Shown: positions 25,215 to 34,831, counted from the first letter of the stretch. The stretch: 47,319 nt of DNA from an uncultured Alistipes sp. (GCA_944322375.1 CALUOX010000005.1:1-47319), one strand, 5' to 3'. Numbers and translations: made by a program. Notes: generated by a model from the letters alone, not told the origin.

Positions 25215-25294
25215 TGCCGCCTTGCACTCCTGACGCCTTACACTCCTGCCACCTTGCACACCATGCGCCTCGCACTTCTGCCGCCTTGCACTGC
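25215..25294. repeat. Five tandem 16-bp repeats
   Basis: Units TGCCGCCTTGCACTCC at 25215, 25231, 25247, 25263 and 25279, each with 2-5 differences. They are strictly contiguous, without spacers. Confidence 0.85.
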
Positions 25295-25401
25295 GACATC
25301 TCTCCTCCCCGCTGCTCCCTTTTGTCTATTGTCCTTATTTCAGCCTTCTCTCACCCCCCCGGACAATATGCAAATCCGAACAACCGACCGGCCATCCGCA
25401 T

Positions 25402-26511
25402 TCACTCCGCCTCCTTCACATCTTTTTCGTCCGTCTCACCGCCCTCACCACCGAGCGTCAGCAACCGGTCTCCGAAGACTTCGCGCATGCGCTCTTCTCC
25501 AATGACGCTTGTCATGTAGCGTTCGATATCACGCTGCAACCGCCGGAACAGGAAGCAGTCGGTATAATTCTCGTTGTCGAGCAACACGTCGCGGATCGAC
25601 CGCAGGGAATTGGTATAATTGGCCATCTCGTTCTTGAGAGCCACACCCTGCTTCGACGACGAGGTGATCTTCGCTATCGACAGCTCCCGCAACTTCTCGC
25701 AAACCGTATTCAGCACGACGATCACCACATTGTCCATCAACGTATGTCCGTGCATGAAAAGATAGGTATTTTCGGGACGGACTCCACGATGCAACAACTC
25801 TTCGGCAAAGAGTTTCATCGGTTCAACCATCTCGGGATGCTGCTGCTTGAGCAGCTGGTTGCGGCGCGCGACGTTGCGGCGCAGCCATGCCAGCGTGCGC
25901 AAACCGTTGTGCTCGAACTCCAGATAGTTGATGCGCACCGAATTGCGAAAATCGGCCAGCGTGAAGATATGTTCCGACTCCTGCTGCGCGGAATAGGCGT
26001 ACCAGATGAACAGCGGATAGATCAACCGCGAATAGTCGGCCATGAAACGGACGAAATCGAAGATCCGCGTATCGTTTTTCGTGGCACGCACGCAGACATT
26101 GTGCAGCGACGGGGCATAGCACACGTAATTTTCCGTTGCATAGGCGTAGGTATGGAACATGCGGCGGCATCCCAGCAGCTCGCGGGACTGCTCCGTCGTA
26201 CCGTTGAAGAGGTAGTCGAAGTCGGAATCGACACACAGCAGCAGTTCGTCCGAGGCTTCGGGAATCATGCTCAGCAGCACCTTTTTACCCTTCGGGAGGT
26301 CGCGCCGCGACGGAACGGAGATCTCGAATCGCAGATAGGGGTTGGCAAAACGGTCGAAGACCCCGCGCCAGAAGGCGACATCCTCGTACCCTTCGACAAA
26401 AACCCGCACCAGTCGTTGCGACGAGTGTACGGGCAAGGGCTTGGGCAGCTCCTTCCTGGACGAAGCAAAGGGGTTGATGGCGCCCAGCTTATCGACGAAT
26501 TTGCGGCTCAT
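25402..26511 (-). CDS. DUF4435 (TOPRIM-like) protein, stand-alone
   Basis: 369 residues, soluble. The N-terminal half has VRVFVEGYEDVAFWRGVF (Glu40, Glu43/Asp44) and, some 50 residues on, ELLLCVDSDFDYL (Asp95, Asp97, Asp99). That Glu plus Asp-x-Asp layout is what I associate with DUF4435, a TOPRIM-related nuclease-like fold. DUF4435 domains occur with OLD-type or other ATPases in anti-phage systems, but none is adjacent here, so a role in defence is not supported by context. The C-terminal third is helical, ending in an acidic tail. It has its own near-ideal promoter at 26520-26550 (leader only a few nt). Without a search, a housekeeping role is equally possible. Confidence 0.65.
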   Translation of the reverse strand: MSRKFVDKLGAINPFASSRKELPKPLPVHSSQRLVRVFVEGYEDVAFWRGVFDRFANPYLRFEISVPSRRDLPKGKKVLLSMIPEASDELLLCVDSDFDYLFNGTTEQSRELLGCRRMFHTYAYATENYVCYAPSLHNVCVRATKNDTRIFDFVRFMADYSRLIYPLFIWYAYSAQQESEHIFTLADFRNSVRINYLEFEHNGLRTLAWLRRNVARRNQLLKQQHPEMVEPMKLFAEELLHRGVRPENTYLFMHGHTLMDNVVIVVLNTVCEKLRELSIAKITSSSKQGVALKNEMANYTNSLRSIRDVLLDNENYTDCFLFRRLQRDIERYMTSVIGEERMREVFGDRLLTLGGEGGETDEKDVKEAE

Positions 26512-26519
26512 AAGATGTC

Positions 26520-26550
26520 CAAAGATAATATTTTATTATTTTTGCACAAA
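26520..26550 (-). promoter_or_regulatory. Promoter of the DUF4435 gene
   Basis: Minus strand TTTG (complement of 26547-26550), exactly 19 nt, TATCTTTG (complement of 26520-26527). The ATG at 26511 follows the -7 box by only 8 nt, so the transcript may be leaderless. Confidence 0.75.
26537..26544 (+). promoter_or_regulatory. Possible rightward -7 element for yciH
   Basis: TATTTTTG on the plus strand, inside the DUF4435 promoter. No -33 box is seen, and it would give a ~340-nt leader. Confidence 0.3.
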
Positions 26551-26891
26551 ACAAATCCGGCGGAATGGGCGTTTGACAAGACAAAAAGAACATTTGCAGC
26601 GCCGGATAGAGGAGGAACGGACGAAAAGGAGCGATCATTCCACCCCTTTGGGCATCCTGCAAACGACATCGGAGCGATCCAGGTGAAGAGGCGAAGACCC
26701 GGGGGGGGCAACGGAGTCGAAGAGTCCGCCTCCGGAAAGCGGATCCACCGTCAACACCGGAAGAAGAGGGTGCGCAGGCGGCAGAGAGTGCCGACAGACC
26801 GTCAAAGGCGGTTTGCAGGCAACAGACAAAAGCGGAGTGAGGCGGAGTAAAAACGGACCGTACCGATGCGGAACAACTGAACACGAACGAC

Positions 26892-27233
26892 ATGAACGAT
26901 TGGAAAGCGCGGTTGGGAATGGTCTATTCGACCAATCCCGATTTTCAATATACGACCGAAGAGAAGGCCGAAGCGGAGACCCTTCCGCCCCGACAGCAGA
27001 ATCTGCGCGTGTGGCTCGACCGCAAGCAGCGGGCCGGCAAGGTGGTAACCATCGTGCGCGGGTTTCACGGCGCAACGGCCGATCTGGAGGAGCTGGGACG
27101 CATGCTCAAACAGCGTTGCGGCGTAGGCGGATCGGTCAAGGAGGGTGAGATTCTCATCCAGGGCGATCATCGCGACCGTGTGGTCGAGATTTTGCTCAAG
27201 GCCGGATATGGCTGCAAGAAGGCCGGAAACTGA
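26892..27233 (+). CDS. yciH: SUI1/YciH-family translation factor
   Basis: 113 residues. The N-terminal ~35 residues are variable; the SUI1/eIF1 fold follows: [21 protein letters not shown], then [21 protein letters not shown], and the C-terminal [21 protein letters not shown]. Bacterial YciH resembles eukaryotic eIF1 and binds the 30S subunit. In E. coli it is linked to start-site fidelity and stress inhibition of translation. Length matches the family. A possible long leader precedes it, and the following gene on the same strand starts 185 bp later. Confidence 0.88.
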   Translation: MNDWKARLGMVYSTNPDFQYTTEEKAEAETLPPRQQNLRVWLDRKQRAGKVVTIVRGFHGATADLEELGRMLKQRCGVGGSVKEGEILIQGDHRDRVVEILLKAGYGCKKAGN

Positions 27234-27418
27234 GGCTGCACGTCCGAACGCTGCGCAACCGGTCCGTTCCCCCGAAGACGACAACGGGAGCAACCGGCCG
27301 CAGAGAGCAGCGACAAGCATGAAATCGGGAACTCCGCCCCCTGCAACCCGCGAACGAAGACGGTAAGACCCGCCGACCGCCGGCAGCCGCAACATGACGG
27401 GAACTTGAAAACACGAAA

Positions 27419-30367
27419 TTGAAAACGATCAGATTATCCATACGACGTCCGGCACGCACCGTCCGCCGGCTTCTTCTTGCCGCTGTTCTTCTTGCTGCAA
27501 CGTTTCAGGCCCGGGCACAATATTACAGCTGGGGACCGGATCCCGCCTCGTTCCACTGGAAGACGATCCGCACCCCCGACGTACAGCTCATCTATCCCGA
27601 TACGGTCAGTGAACTGACCCGACGCACCCTGCATTACATCGAAGCGGCACGCCCCTCGATCGGATACGGATTCCGGTACGGGCCGCTGAAGATACCCTTC
27701 GTGATGCATCCGGAGAACTTCCAGTCCAACGGACTGGTCATGTGGCTGCCGAAACGGATCGAATTTCTCACCTCGCCGGCCATCGGCAGCTATTCGATGC
27801 CCTGGTACAAACAGCTCGTGGCCCACGAATACCGCCACGCCGTACAGTACAACAACCTCAACCGCGGCGTGATTCGGGCACTGAGCTACGTGCTTGGACA
27901 ACAGGGATCGACCGTCGGACTGCTTTTTCTGCCGCTGTGGGCCATCGAAGGCGATGCCGTAGCGATGGAGACCCAGATGTCCTCGTTCGGACGGGCCCTG
28001 CAGCCGTCCTTCACGATGGAGTACCGCGCCATCGGTGACGCGATCCACAGCCGCCGCAACATCGACCGCTGGTTCTGCGGATCCTATCGCACGAACATCC
28101 CCGACCACTACCGGCTGGGATATCAGTTGACCGCCTATGCCGACACACGGTTCGGAGAGAACATCTGGGACAAGGTGGCCTGGTACGGCGCCCGCAATCC
28201 CTACATGATCTTCACGACATCGATTGCGCTGCGCAAATTCTACGGGACAAGCGTCGATCGGCTCTTTACCGAGACCTTCGACCAGCTGAACTTCTACTGG
28301 AACGCCCTGCCGCAGCAGCAAAATTCCGCCCGCTACCTCTCGAAGACCCCCGTAACGAGCTATACGACCTACTCCTATCCGCTTGCCATCGATGCACAAC
28401 GGGTGCTGTCGCTCAAGAGCGACCTCGACCGCCCTTCGCGGTTCGTCACCATCGACACCGCAACGGGTCAGGAGCGGGCCATCACCTTTACGGGCGACAT
28501 CTCGTCACGCCCGGTACTGGCCAACGGCCGCGTATGGTGGACCGAATACCGCCGTTCGACGCTCTTCGACCAACGGGTCAACTCGCAGCTCTGCTACATG
28601 GATCTCGATCGGGGCAGGGCCAAAACCGTCCACGGCAAACGCAACGTCCTCTACCCCACCGTCACGGCAAAGGGGCTGACCTGGGTGGAGTACCTGCCCG
28701 ACGGCAGCTATGTCGTGACCGACAGCTCCGGCACCCCGTACTGGGAAGCCCCCACGCAGACCGAGATACACGGGCTGGCCTGGGACGACCGTACCGAACG
28801 GCTCTACTTCCTGGCAACGGACAATTCGGGCATGTGGCTCGGACGCATCGAGCCCGACGGTACGGCCACACCGCTGACCCAAGGGGCCTACATCACGTTG
28901 AGCGACCTTTCGGCCCGCGACGGCCGGCTCTATTTCGGTTCGATCGCTTCGGGACGCGACGAGGTACACTGTTACGATCTCTTCTCGGGACGTGAATACC
29001 GGCTTTCGACCTCGACCTACGGATCGTTCTCGCCCTCGGCGGACGGAAACGGCAACGTACTGATGACCACCTACGATGCCGAAGGGTACCATGCCGCGCG
29101 GCAGGCGATCGACACGCTGCATCCGGTGCGTCCTTCGCGGCTGCCGCTCAACGTGGTCAATCCGCCGCGCCGCAAATGGCCGGTCATCAATCTCGACACC
29201 GTGCGTTTCACGGCCGCCGACTCGATCCGCTCCGTCAAACGGCACCGTGCACGCCGCTACTCCAAGCCGCTGCACCTCTTCAAGGTCCACAGCTGGATGC
29301 CTGTCGCGGTCAACCCCTTCCAGCTGATCGACGAACAGAATATCGACGTGCAGATGGGCGTTACGCTCGTCTCGCAGAACCTCCTCTCGTCGGCCGAAAG
29401 CTATCTCTCCTATGCATGGAGCCGTGCCGAGGGGTCGGTCGTCACGGGCAGTCTGAACTACAACGGACTCGGGGTGGAGCTGGAGGTTGCCGGCACCTAC
29501 GGAGGCAATCAGATCGTCTATGCGGCAAGCAGCGCACAACCGGTACCCAGTCCGGACAAGTATCACTCCCTGTCGTTCGGGGCAACGCTGCCGCTGCTCT
29601 TCGATGCCGGATACCACACCCGCATGCTGAGCCTGTCGGCCGCTTGGAACTATTCGAACGGACTGGTCGCAAATGTCGGAAAACTCTCCTATGACGAAGA
29701 GACCCACAGCTTCACCAATATCGAACATATCGGATTCAGCAAGGGACTGCACAAACTCGCCTTCGGAATCGGCTATTCGAATTCCGTACGGCTCGCACAC
29801 CGCGACTTCGCAACGCCCCACGGATATGTACTCAGCGCAACCTATGCGATGAACCCGACGAACGGCGACTTCAGCGATCTGATCGTCGGCTACGGCAAAC
29901 TCTATACACCGGGCTTTGCTCCGCACAATTCGTTGACGGTCGAAGCGACCTACCAGACTTCGCTCGGCGGGTTCAAGACCCCCGACGGCGAAACCTTCCT
30001 CACCTACAAATCGGCCCGTCTGATCCCGCGCGGCTTCGACACCTACGACATCAACAGCCGCAACTACTTCGCCGCATCGCTCAACTACCAGCTGCCGGTG
30101 TGGTATCCCGAGGGAGGCATTGAATCGGTTCTCTACTTCAAGCGCATACGGCTCAACATCGGGGCCGATTACGGACAGTTCGACTACTACCATCCCGTGA
30201 AAAGACGGACGGCAACACAACGGATCAACTCCTACGGCGGGGATCTGATCTTCGATTTCAACCTCTTCCGGCAGCCGGCCTCGGCGACCTCGACGGTCAA
30301 GGTATCGTGTTATGTGCCGAGTCACGGAGGCCTGTGGTGGTCGGCATCGCTCGGGCTGCCCTTCTGA
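27419..30367 (+). CDS. Outer-membrane protein with gluzincin-like, propeller and barrel regions
   Basis: 982 residues. The TTG start gives a good signal peptide (about 1-33, ending ARA-Q); no ATG in frame does so. Residues about 35-200 look like a gluzincin metallopeptidase: H136-E-Y-R-H140, then about 37 residues later WAIEGDA with Glu177, the zinc-ligand pattern of peptidase MA-like families. Residues about 320-620 read as a beta-propeller with repeated SLKSDLDRPSRFVTIDTATG-type blades. From about residue 645 to the end, alternating aromatic beta-strands finish in WWSASLGLPF, with the C-terminal Phe typical of outer membrane barrels. I infer a barrel-anchored protease-like protein whose substrate is unknown. 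I do not recognise a named family for the whole. Confidence 0.75.
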   Translation: MKTIRLSIRRPARTVRRLLLAAVLLAATFQARAQYYSWGPDPASFHWKTIRTPDVQLIYPDTVSELTRRTLHYIEAARPSIGYGFRYGPLKIPFVMHPENFQSNGLVMWLPKRIEFLTSPAIGSYSMPWYKQLVAHEYRHAVQYNNLNRGVIRALSYVLGQQGSTVGLLFLPLWAIEGDAVAMETQMSSFGRALQPSFTMEYRAIGDAIHSRRNIDRWFCGSYRTNIPDHYRLGYQLTAYADTRFGENIWDKVAWYGARNPYMIFTTSIALRKFYGTSVDRLFTETFDQLNFYWNALPQQQNSARYLSKTPVTSYTTYSYPLAIDAQRVLSLKSDLDRPSRFVTIDTATGQERAITFTGDISSRPVLANGRVWWTEYRRSTLFDQRVNSQLCYMDLDRGRAKTVHGKRNVLYPTVTAKGLTWVEYLPDGSYVVTDSSGTPYWEAPTQTEIHGLAWDDRTERLYFLATDNSGMWLGRIEPDGTATPLTQGAYITLSDLSARDGRLYFGSIASGRDEVHCYDLFSGREYRLSTSTYGSFSPSADGNGNVLMTTYDAEGYHAARQAIDTLHPVRPSRLPLNVVNPPRRKWPVINLDTVRFTAADSIRSVKRHRARRYSKPLHLFKVHSWMPVAVNPFQLIDEQNIDVQMGVTLVSQNLLSSAESYLSYAWSRAEGSVVTGSLNYNGLGVELEVAGTYGGNQIVYAASSAQPVPSPDKYHSLSFGATLPLLFDAGYHTRMLSLSAAWNYSNGLVANVGKLSYDEETHSFTNIEHIGFSKGLHKLAFGIGYSNSVRLAHRDFATPHGYVLSATYAMNPTNGDFSDLIVGYGKLYTPGFAPHNSLTVEATYQTSLGGFKTPDGETFLTYKSARLIPRGFDTYDINSRNYFAASLNYQLPVWYPEGGIESVLYFKRIRLNIGADYGQFDYYHPVKRRTATQRINSYGGDLIFDFNLFRQPASATSTVKVSCYVPSHGGLWWSASLGLPF

Positions 30368-30512
30368 GCCATTCGCGGGGAGGGGCAGAACAGAGGGCCG
30401 GAAGAGACGGTGACACTCCGGCATACAGGCGAGTTCAGATTCCACAGGCCGCGGCATCGACAACCGCAACATCCAGAGTTGCCGGACAGACGCAATTGAA
30501 ACGATACAAAAC

Positions 30513-30995
30513 ATGAAACAGGACAACATACCGATGAGACTGCTCCCTCTCTCCCTTTTGTTCTGCGCAGGCGTACTTTCGGCCGTTGCAGCGTCGGCAC
30601 CGAAAGCCGCAGCGGAGACCCGCAGTGCGGCCGTGCGGGAAAACTGCGAACCGCAAACAATTACCGCCGACTCCGTTGTCCGTTTCATCGAAGCGTTCTA
30701 TGCCCGTTACGTTTTCGGACCGGAAGATCCGACGGAGGCCATCCGCCGCCACTGCTCGCCCGATCTGCAACGGCAGTTGCGTGAAAGCTACGGATACGAC
30801 GGCGACGGATATGCCGTATGGGCATTTCGGACGGGGTTGCAGGACGGTCCGGAAGCCCGTTCGGAGGTCACGGCCGTGACTCCATCGGGGGACGGATACT
30901 ACAGGGTGGAGTTCATCGACATGGGAAGAACCGGTTCCCGCGTCTTGAAAATCAGCGTTCCGGAGGGAACATTGATGATCGATGCGATCAAATAA
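30513..30995 (+). CDS. Small secreted protein of unknown function
   Basis: 160 residues from the ATG at 30513, or 153 if translation begins at the Met at 30534 (MRLLPLSLLFCAGV), which gives a cleaner signal peptide ending near AVAASA. The body has VVRFIEAFYARYVFG, HCSPDLQRQLRESYGYDGDG and a C-terminal GYYRVEFIDMG strand pair. It could belong to DUF3828/NTF2-like small periplasmic proteins, but I am not sure. It lies between the large barrel protein and the PBP, 145 bp after the former. A strong promoter starts downstream at 31008, so it is probably transcribed with the barrel gene. Confidence 0.7.
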   Translation: MKQDNIPMRLLPLSLLFCAGVLSAVAASAPKAAAETRSAAVRENCEPQTITADSVVRFIEAFYARYVFGPEDPTEAIRRHCSPDLQRQLRESYGYDGDGYAVWAFRTGLQDGPEARSEVTAVTPSGDGYYRVEFIDMGRTGSRVLKISVPEGTLMIDAIK

Positions 30996-31007
30996 ATGAA
31001 AAATTCG

Positions 31008-31015
31008 TACCTTTG
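31008..31015 (+). promoter_or_regulatory. -7 element of the PBP1A-asd unit
   Basis: TACCTTTG, a perfect match, 46 nt before the GTG at 31062. The -33 box is poor. Confidence 0.6.
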
Positions 31016-31061
31016 TCGCATAACCGCGGCTTAGTAAAACCGACAAAATCGCTGACGCAAC

Positions 31062-33461
31062 GTGAAAAAAATGATACAGGGCAAATCCGCCCCCAAATAT
31101 GTGAAGTGGTTGTGGATCGTGGCACTGGGGCCCTTCGCCCTGCTCTTCGTGATGCTGGCGCTCACGGCCCTCGGGCTCTTCGGGCGCATGCCGTCGTTCG
31201 AAGAGCTGGAGAACCCCCGCAGCAACATCGCGACCGAGATCTATTCGTCCGACGGGAAGGTGCTGGGAACATTCTTCATCCAGAACCGCTCCTACGTGCA
31301 GTACGATGAACTCTTCGCCTCGGACTCCGTAACACACACCTTCATCGACGGACGCGAAGTACCGCCCATCGTTGCGGCACTCATCGCAACGGAGGATATC
31401 CGTTACGACTCCCATGCCGGAATCGACATCCTGTCGCTCGTCCGCGTGGGTGTCAAGACCATTCTGCTGCAGAACCGCTCGGCAGGCGGCGGCTCGACCA
31501 TCACGCAGCAGCTGGCCAAAAACCTCTTCCCGCGCGACACGGCCCGCCGCCAAAGCGCGCTGGTACGCAAAACGAAACTGGTCATCTCGAAATTCAAGGA
31601 GTGGATCACGGCGCTCAAACTCGAATACAACTACACGAAGGAGGAGATCGCCGCCATGTACCTGAACATCGTCGAATACGGGTCGAATGCCTATGGCATC
31701 AAATCGGCCGCCCACACCTTCTTCAACAAGACGCCCGACCAGCTCAACCTCCAGGAAGCGGCCGTTCTGGTCGGCGTGGTCAATGCTCCGACCCGCTACT
31801 CGCCGGTCCGCAACTACGACAATGCCGTTGCCCGCCGCAACCTGGTGCTCGCCCGCATGGCCCAGGCCGGTGCCATCACGCGCTCCCAGCGGGATTCGCT
31901 CTCGGCACTGCCCATAACGCTCGACTTCAACCCCGTATCGCACAACGACGGCCAGGCAACCTACTTCCGCGAGATGCTGCGACAGGTCATGAATGCCCAG
32001 CCGCCCAAACGCCGCCAGTTCTACACCGAATGGGACTACGAACAGGCGCTCAAGGAGTATGAGACCAATCCGATCTACGGATGGTGCCACAAGAACAAAA
32101 AGGCCGACGGCACCCCCTACAACATCTACAAGGACGGGCTGAAGATCTATACGACGATCGACTCGAGAATGCAGCAGTATGCCGAAGCGGCACTGCTCAA
32201 ACAGTTGCGCACGGTCATCCAGCCGAAGATGGATGCACAATACCGCGCCACAAAGGTGCTCTTCCAGAATACGTCGGCCGAGGAGCGGGAACGGATCATC
32301 CGGCAGGCGATGCGCTATTCGGACCGTTACCGCGCACTCAAGGAGGAGGGGCGCAGCGAGGCGGAGATCGACAAGATCTTCCGTACGCCCTGTCCCATGC
32401 GAGTGTTCACCTACAAGGGCGAACGCGATACGATCCTCTCGCCGCGCGACTCGATTCTCCACCACAAACGCATCATGCGGGCGGGATTCGTCGCCATCGA
32501 ACCCCAAACGGGACATGTCAAGGCCTACGTGGGAGGTCCGAACTTCCGCTATTTCAAGTACGACATGGCCAAACAGGGAAAACGCCAGATCGGTTCGACG
32601 ATCAAGCCCTTCGTCTATACCTTTGCCATCGACCATCTGGGACTGACCCCCTGCACGCCGGTGCCGAACCTCCCCGTAACGATCGATACCGACAACGGGA
32701 CGCCGTGGTCACCCAAAGAGGCCAGCAAAGTGGTCTATGACGGCGCCATGCACCCCCTCAAATGGGGCCTGGCCCGCAGCCGCAACAACTATTCGGCATG
32801 GATCATGAAACAGGCCAAGCAACCGGCCGCCGTTGCCGACTTCATTCACAACATGGGGATCCGGTCGTTCATCGATCCGGTCTATGCACTCTGCCTCGGG
32901 ACCTCCGAATCGAGCGTTTACGAGTTGACAAGCGCCTACACCACCTTCGCCAACGGCGGCGTACATACCGATCCGATCTTCGTCACCCGCATCGAGGACC
33001 GACAGGGAAATCTCATTTCGACCTTCGTCCCGCAGTCGCAGGATGCCATCTCGGAACGGACCGCCTATACGATGCTCACGATGCTCGAAAGCGTCGTTAC
33101 AAGCGGTACGGCCGGACGTCTGCGCTGGCAGTTCGATCTTGCCGGCGCCCAACTGGGCGGGAAAACCGGTACGTCGCAGCGAAACCGCGACGCATGGTTC
33201 ATGTGCGTTGCGCCGAAACTCGTCGCCGGAGCCTGGGTCGGCGGTGAAGACCAGTCGGTACACCCCACCTATGGCGGCGAAGGAAGCATCATGGCCCTCC
33301 CCATTGTCGGCGACTTCCTCACAAGGGTCTATGCCGATCCGTCGCTGGGCATCTCCAAGCAGGACCGGTTCCGCCGTCCCGAACGCATGCCCGAATACGA
33401 CTGCGAGGAAGAGATGAAACAGACCGACGACCTCGAAGAGGATGAAGGATTTTTCGACTGA
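31062..33461 (+). CDS. Class A penicillin-binding protein (PBP1A type)
   Basis: 799 residues. The start is GTG (31062), with an ATG three codons on (31071) as alternative. One N-terminal membrane helix (about 15-40) is followed by a GT51 transglycosylase domain (ATEDIRYDSHAGID with the catalytic Glu; GGGSTITQQLAKNLFPR). The transpeptidase domain has the three penicillin-binding motifs: Ser512-x-x-Lys in GSTIKPF, SRNN (SxN), and Lys701-Thr-Gly in KTGTSQ. It polymerises glycan chains and cross-links them in the periplasm. The acidic tail (EEMKQTDDLEEDEGFFD) is outside the domains. asd follows 39 bp later, likely in the same transcript. Confidence 0.96.
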   Translation: MKKMIQGKSAPKYVKWLWIVALGPFALLFVMLALTALGLFGRMPSFEELENPRSNIATEIYSSDGKVLGTFFIQNRSYVQYDELFASDSVTHTFIDGREVPPIVAALIATEDIRYDSHAGIDILSLVRVGVKTILLQNRSAGGGSTITQQLAKNLFPRDTARRQSALVRKTKLVISKFKEWITALKLEYNYTKEEIAAMYLNIVEYGSNAYGIKSAAHTFFNKTPDQLNLQEAAVLVGVVNAPTRYSPVRNYDNAVARRNLVLARMAQAGAITRSQRDSLSALPITLDFNPVSHNDGQATYFREMLRQVMNAQPPKRRQFYTEWDYEQALKEYETNPIYGWCHKNKKADGTPYNIYKDGLKIYTTIDSRMQQYAEAALLKQLRTVIQPKMDAQYRATKVLFQNTSAEERERIIRQAMRYSDRYRALKEEGRSEAEIDKIFRTPCPMRVFTYKGERDTILSPRDSILHHKRIMRAGFVAIEPQTGHVKAYVGGPNFRYFKYDMAKQGKRQIGSTIKPFVYTFAIDHLGLTPCTPVPNLPVTIDTDNGTPWSPKEASKVVYDGAMHPLKWGLARSRNNYSAWIMKQAKQPAAVADFIHNMGIRSFIDPVYALCLGTSESSVYELTSAYTTFANGGVHTDPIFVTRIEDRQGNLISTFVPQSQDAISERTAYTMLTMLESVVTSGTAGRLRWQFDLAGAQLGGKTGTSQRNRDAWFMCVAPKLVAGAWVGGEDQSVHPTYGGEGSIMALPIVGDFLTRVYADPSLGISKQDRFRRPERMPEYDCEEEMKQTDDLEEDEGFFD

Positions 33462-33500
33462 AACCCATATTTGAACGAACGATACTAATCGACTCACAAG

Positions 33501-34505
33501 ATGAAAATTGCTGTTGTCGGCGCAAGCGGCGCCGTAGGTCAGGAGTTCCTGAAGATTCTCGAAGAGCGGAATTTCCCCGCAGATGAACTGTTGTTGTTCG
33601 GTTCGGAACGCAGTGCCGGACGTACCTACCTCTTTCGCGGAAAACCCGTCGTCGTGAAACTTCTGCAACACAACGACGACTTTCAAGGCGTCGATATCGC
33701 CCTCACCTCCGCCGGAGCCGGCACGTCGCGTGAATTTGCCGAAACGATCACCCGACACGGCACGTTGATGATCGACAATTCAAGCGCCTTCCGCATGGAG
33801 GCCGATGTACCGCTGGTCGTCCCCGAGGTCAATCCCCAGGACGCGCTCAACGCCCCGCGGCATATCATTGCCAACCCCAACTGTACGACCATTCAGATGG
33901 TCGTGGCGCTGCAGGCGATCGAGCGGGTCTCGCACATCCGCCGCGTCCACGTCGCCACCTACCAGTCGGCAAGTGGCGCCGGTGCTCAGGCCATGGCCGA
34001 GTTGCAGCAGCAGCATGCCGATCTCGCCGCAGGAAAAGAGCCGAAGGTCGAGAAGTTTGCCTACCAGTTGGCCTACAACGTCATCCCGCACATCGACGTC
34101 TTCACCGACAACGACTACACGAAGGAGGAGATGAAGATGTACAACGAAACGCGCAAGATCATGCACTCCGATATCGAAGTATCGGCCACCTGCGTGCGTG
34201 TACCCGTCATGCGGGCCCATTCGGAGAGCATCTGGATCGAGACCGAACGCCCTGTTTCGCCCGAGGAAGCCCGTGCGGCGTTCGCGACGGCAGAGGGGGT
34301 CGTACTGATGGACGACCCGGCAAAAAAGGTCTATCCGATGCCACTCTTCATCGCCGGGAAGGATCCGGTTTACGTGGGTCGTATCCGCCGCGATCTGACA
34401 AATCCCAACGGACTGGTATTCTGGTGCGTGAGCGATCAGATCAAGAAGGGTGCGGCACTCAATGCCGTACAGATCGCCGAATGGCTGCTTAAAAACAGAC
34501 AGTAG
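33501..34505 (+). CDS. asd: Aspartate-semialdehyde dehydrogenase
   Basis: 334 residues. The N-terminal [14 protein letters not shown] (residues 7-20) binds NADP. The catalytic Cys128 lies in [17 protein letters not shown] and [11 protein letters not shown], with the active-site His, complete the family set. It reduces aspartyl phosphate to the semialdehyde, the branch point of the lysine/DAP, threonine and methionine pathways. It lies 39 bp after the PBP gene. A GAGAGAG plus G9 purine run starts 37-45 bp after its stop. Confidence 0.97.
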   Translation: MKIAVVGASGAVGQEFLKILEERNFPADELLLFGSERSAGRTYLFRGKPVVVKLLQHNDDFQGVDIALTSAGAGTSREFAETITRHGTLMIDNSSAFRMEADVPLVVPEVNPQDALNAPRHIIANPNCTTIQMVVALQAIERVSHIRRVHVATYQSASGAGAQAMAELQQQHADLAAGKEPKVEKFAYQLAYNVIPHIDVFTDNDYTKEEMKMYNETRKIMHSDIEVSATCVRVPVMRAHSESIWIETERPVSPEEARAAFATAEGVVLMDDPAKKVYPMPLFIAGKDPVYVGRIRRDLTNPNGLVFWCVSDQIKKGAALNAVQIAEWLLKNRQ

Positions 34506-34636
34506 GCCGGCGGCATACCGGAAAAGATGATCATTGGGCCCGAGAGAGAGGGGGGGGGTGCGTGTGCTCCACAACACGCTCCAGGCCCCGCAGGGAGACC
34601 ACCATACGACGCCCGACAACGGGACGGGCACGGGCA

Positions 34637-34667
34637 GACGCCGGGATCTACATGCGATCCCGGCGTC
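34637..34667 (+). terminator. Hairpin after asd (possible terminator)
   Basis: Perfect 12-bp stem GACGCCGGGATC with its complement and a 7-nt loop. No T-tract follows, so termination is uncertain. Confidence 0.5.
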
Positions 34668-34800
34668 CGCATCAAACATCAAGCCCCGAAAGGCTTCATC
34701 CGCCCTGCCGATACCGCTCCTCAACCGTAAAAATACAGGTGCACGAAGAGTCCCGAAGCCGCTTTTCAAAAACCGATTCGGACAGGAACAATTTTTTCTT

Positions 34801-34831
34801 TTTGTTTTTCGTTAAATAATACGTAACTTTG
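34801..34831 (+). promoter_or_regulatory. bamD operon promoter
   Basis: TTTG (34801-34804), exactly 19 nt, TAACTTTG (34824-34831). An ideal consensus; leader of about 34 nt to the ATG at 34872. Confidence 0.85.

Larger units (their letters stand above)
25024..25401. other. 378-bp convergent intergenic region
   Basis: It lies between the 3' ends of gcvH and the DUF4435 gene. It holds the gcvH terminator, a G8 run (25130-25137), five 16-bp tandem repeats and a C7 run (25354-25360). No gene is seen. Confidence 0.7.
26512..26891. other. 380-bp intergenic region between divergent genes
   Basis: It contains the DUF4435 promoter, a possible rightward -7 box and a G8 run (26701-26708). No gene is seen. 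Confidence 0.65.

Noticed and set aside
25215..25294. Possible small CRISPR array
   Set aside because: 16-bp units are directly contiguous with no spacers, and there are no cas genes.
28505..30688. Long antisense open frame opposite the barrel protein gene
   Set aside because: A GC-bias shadow. The plus-strand protein has signal peptide, motifs and a C-terminal Phe; the antisense product has none.
30435..32636. Long antisense open frame opposite the PBP gene
   Set aside because: Antisense to a class A PBP with all catalytic motifs; no start context or family.
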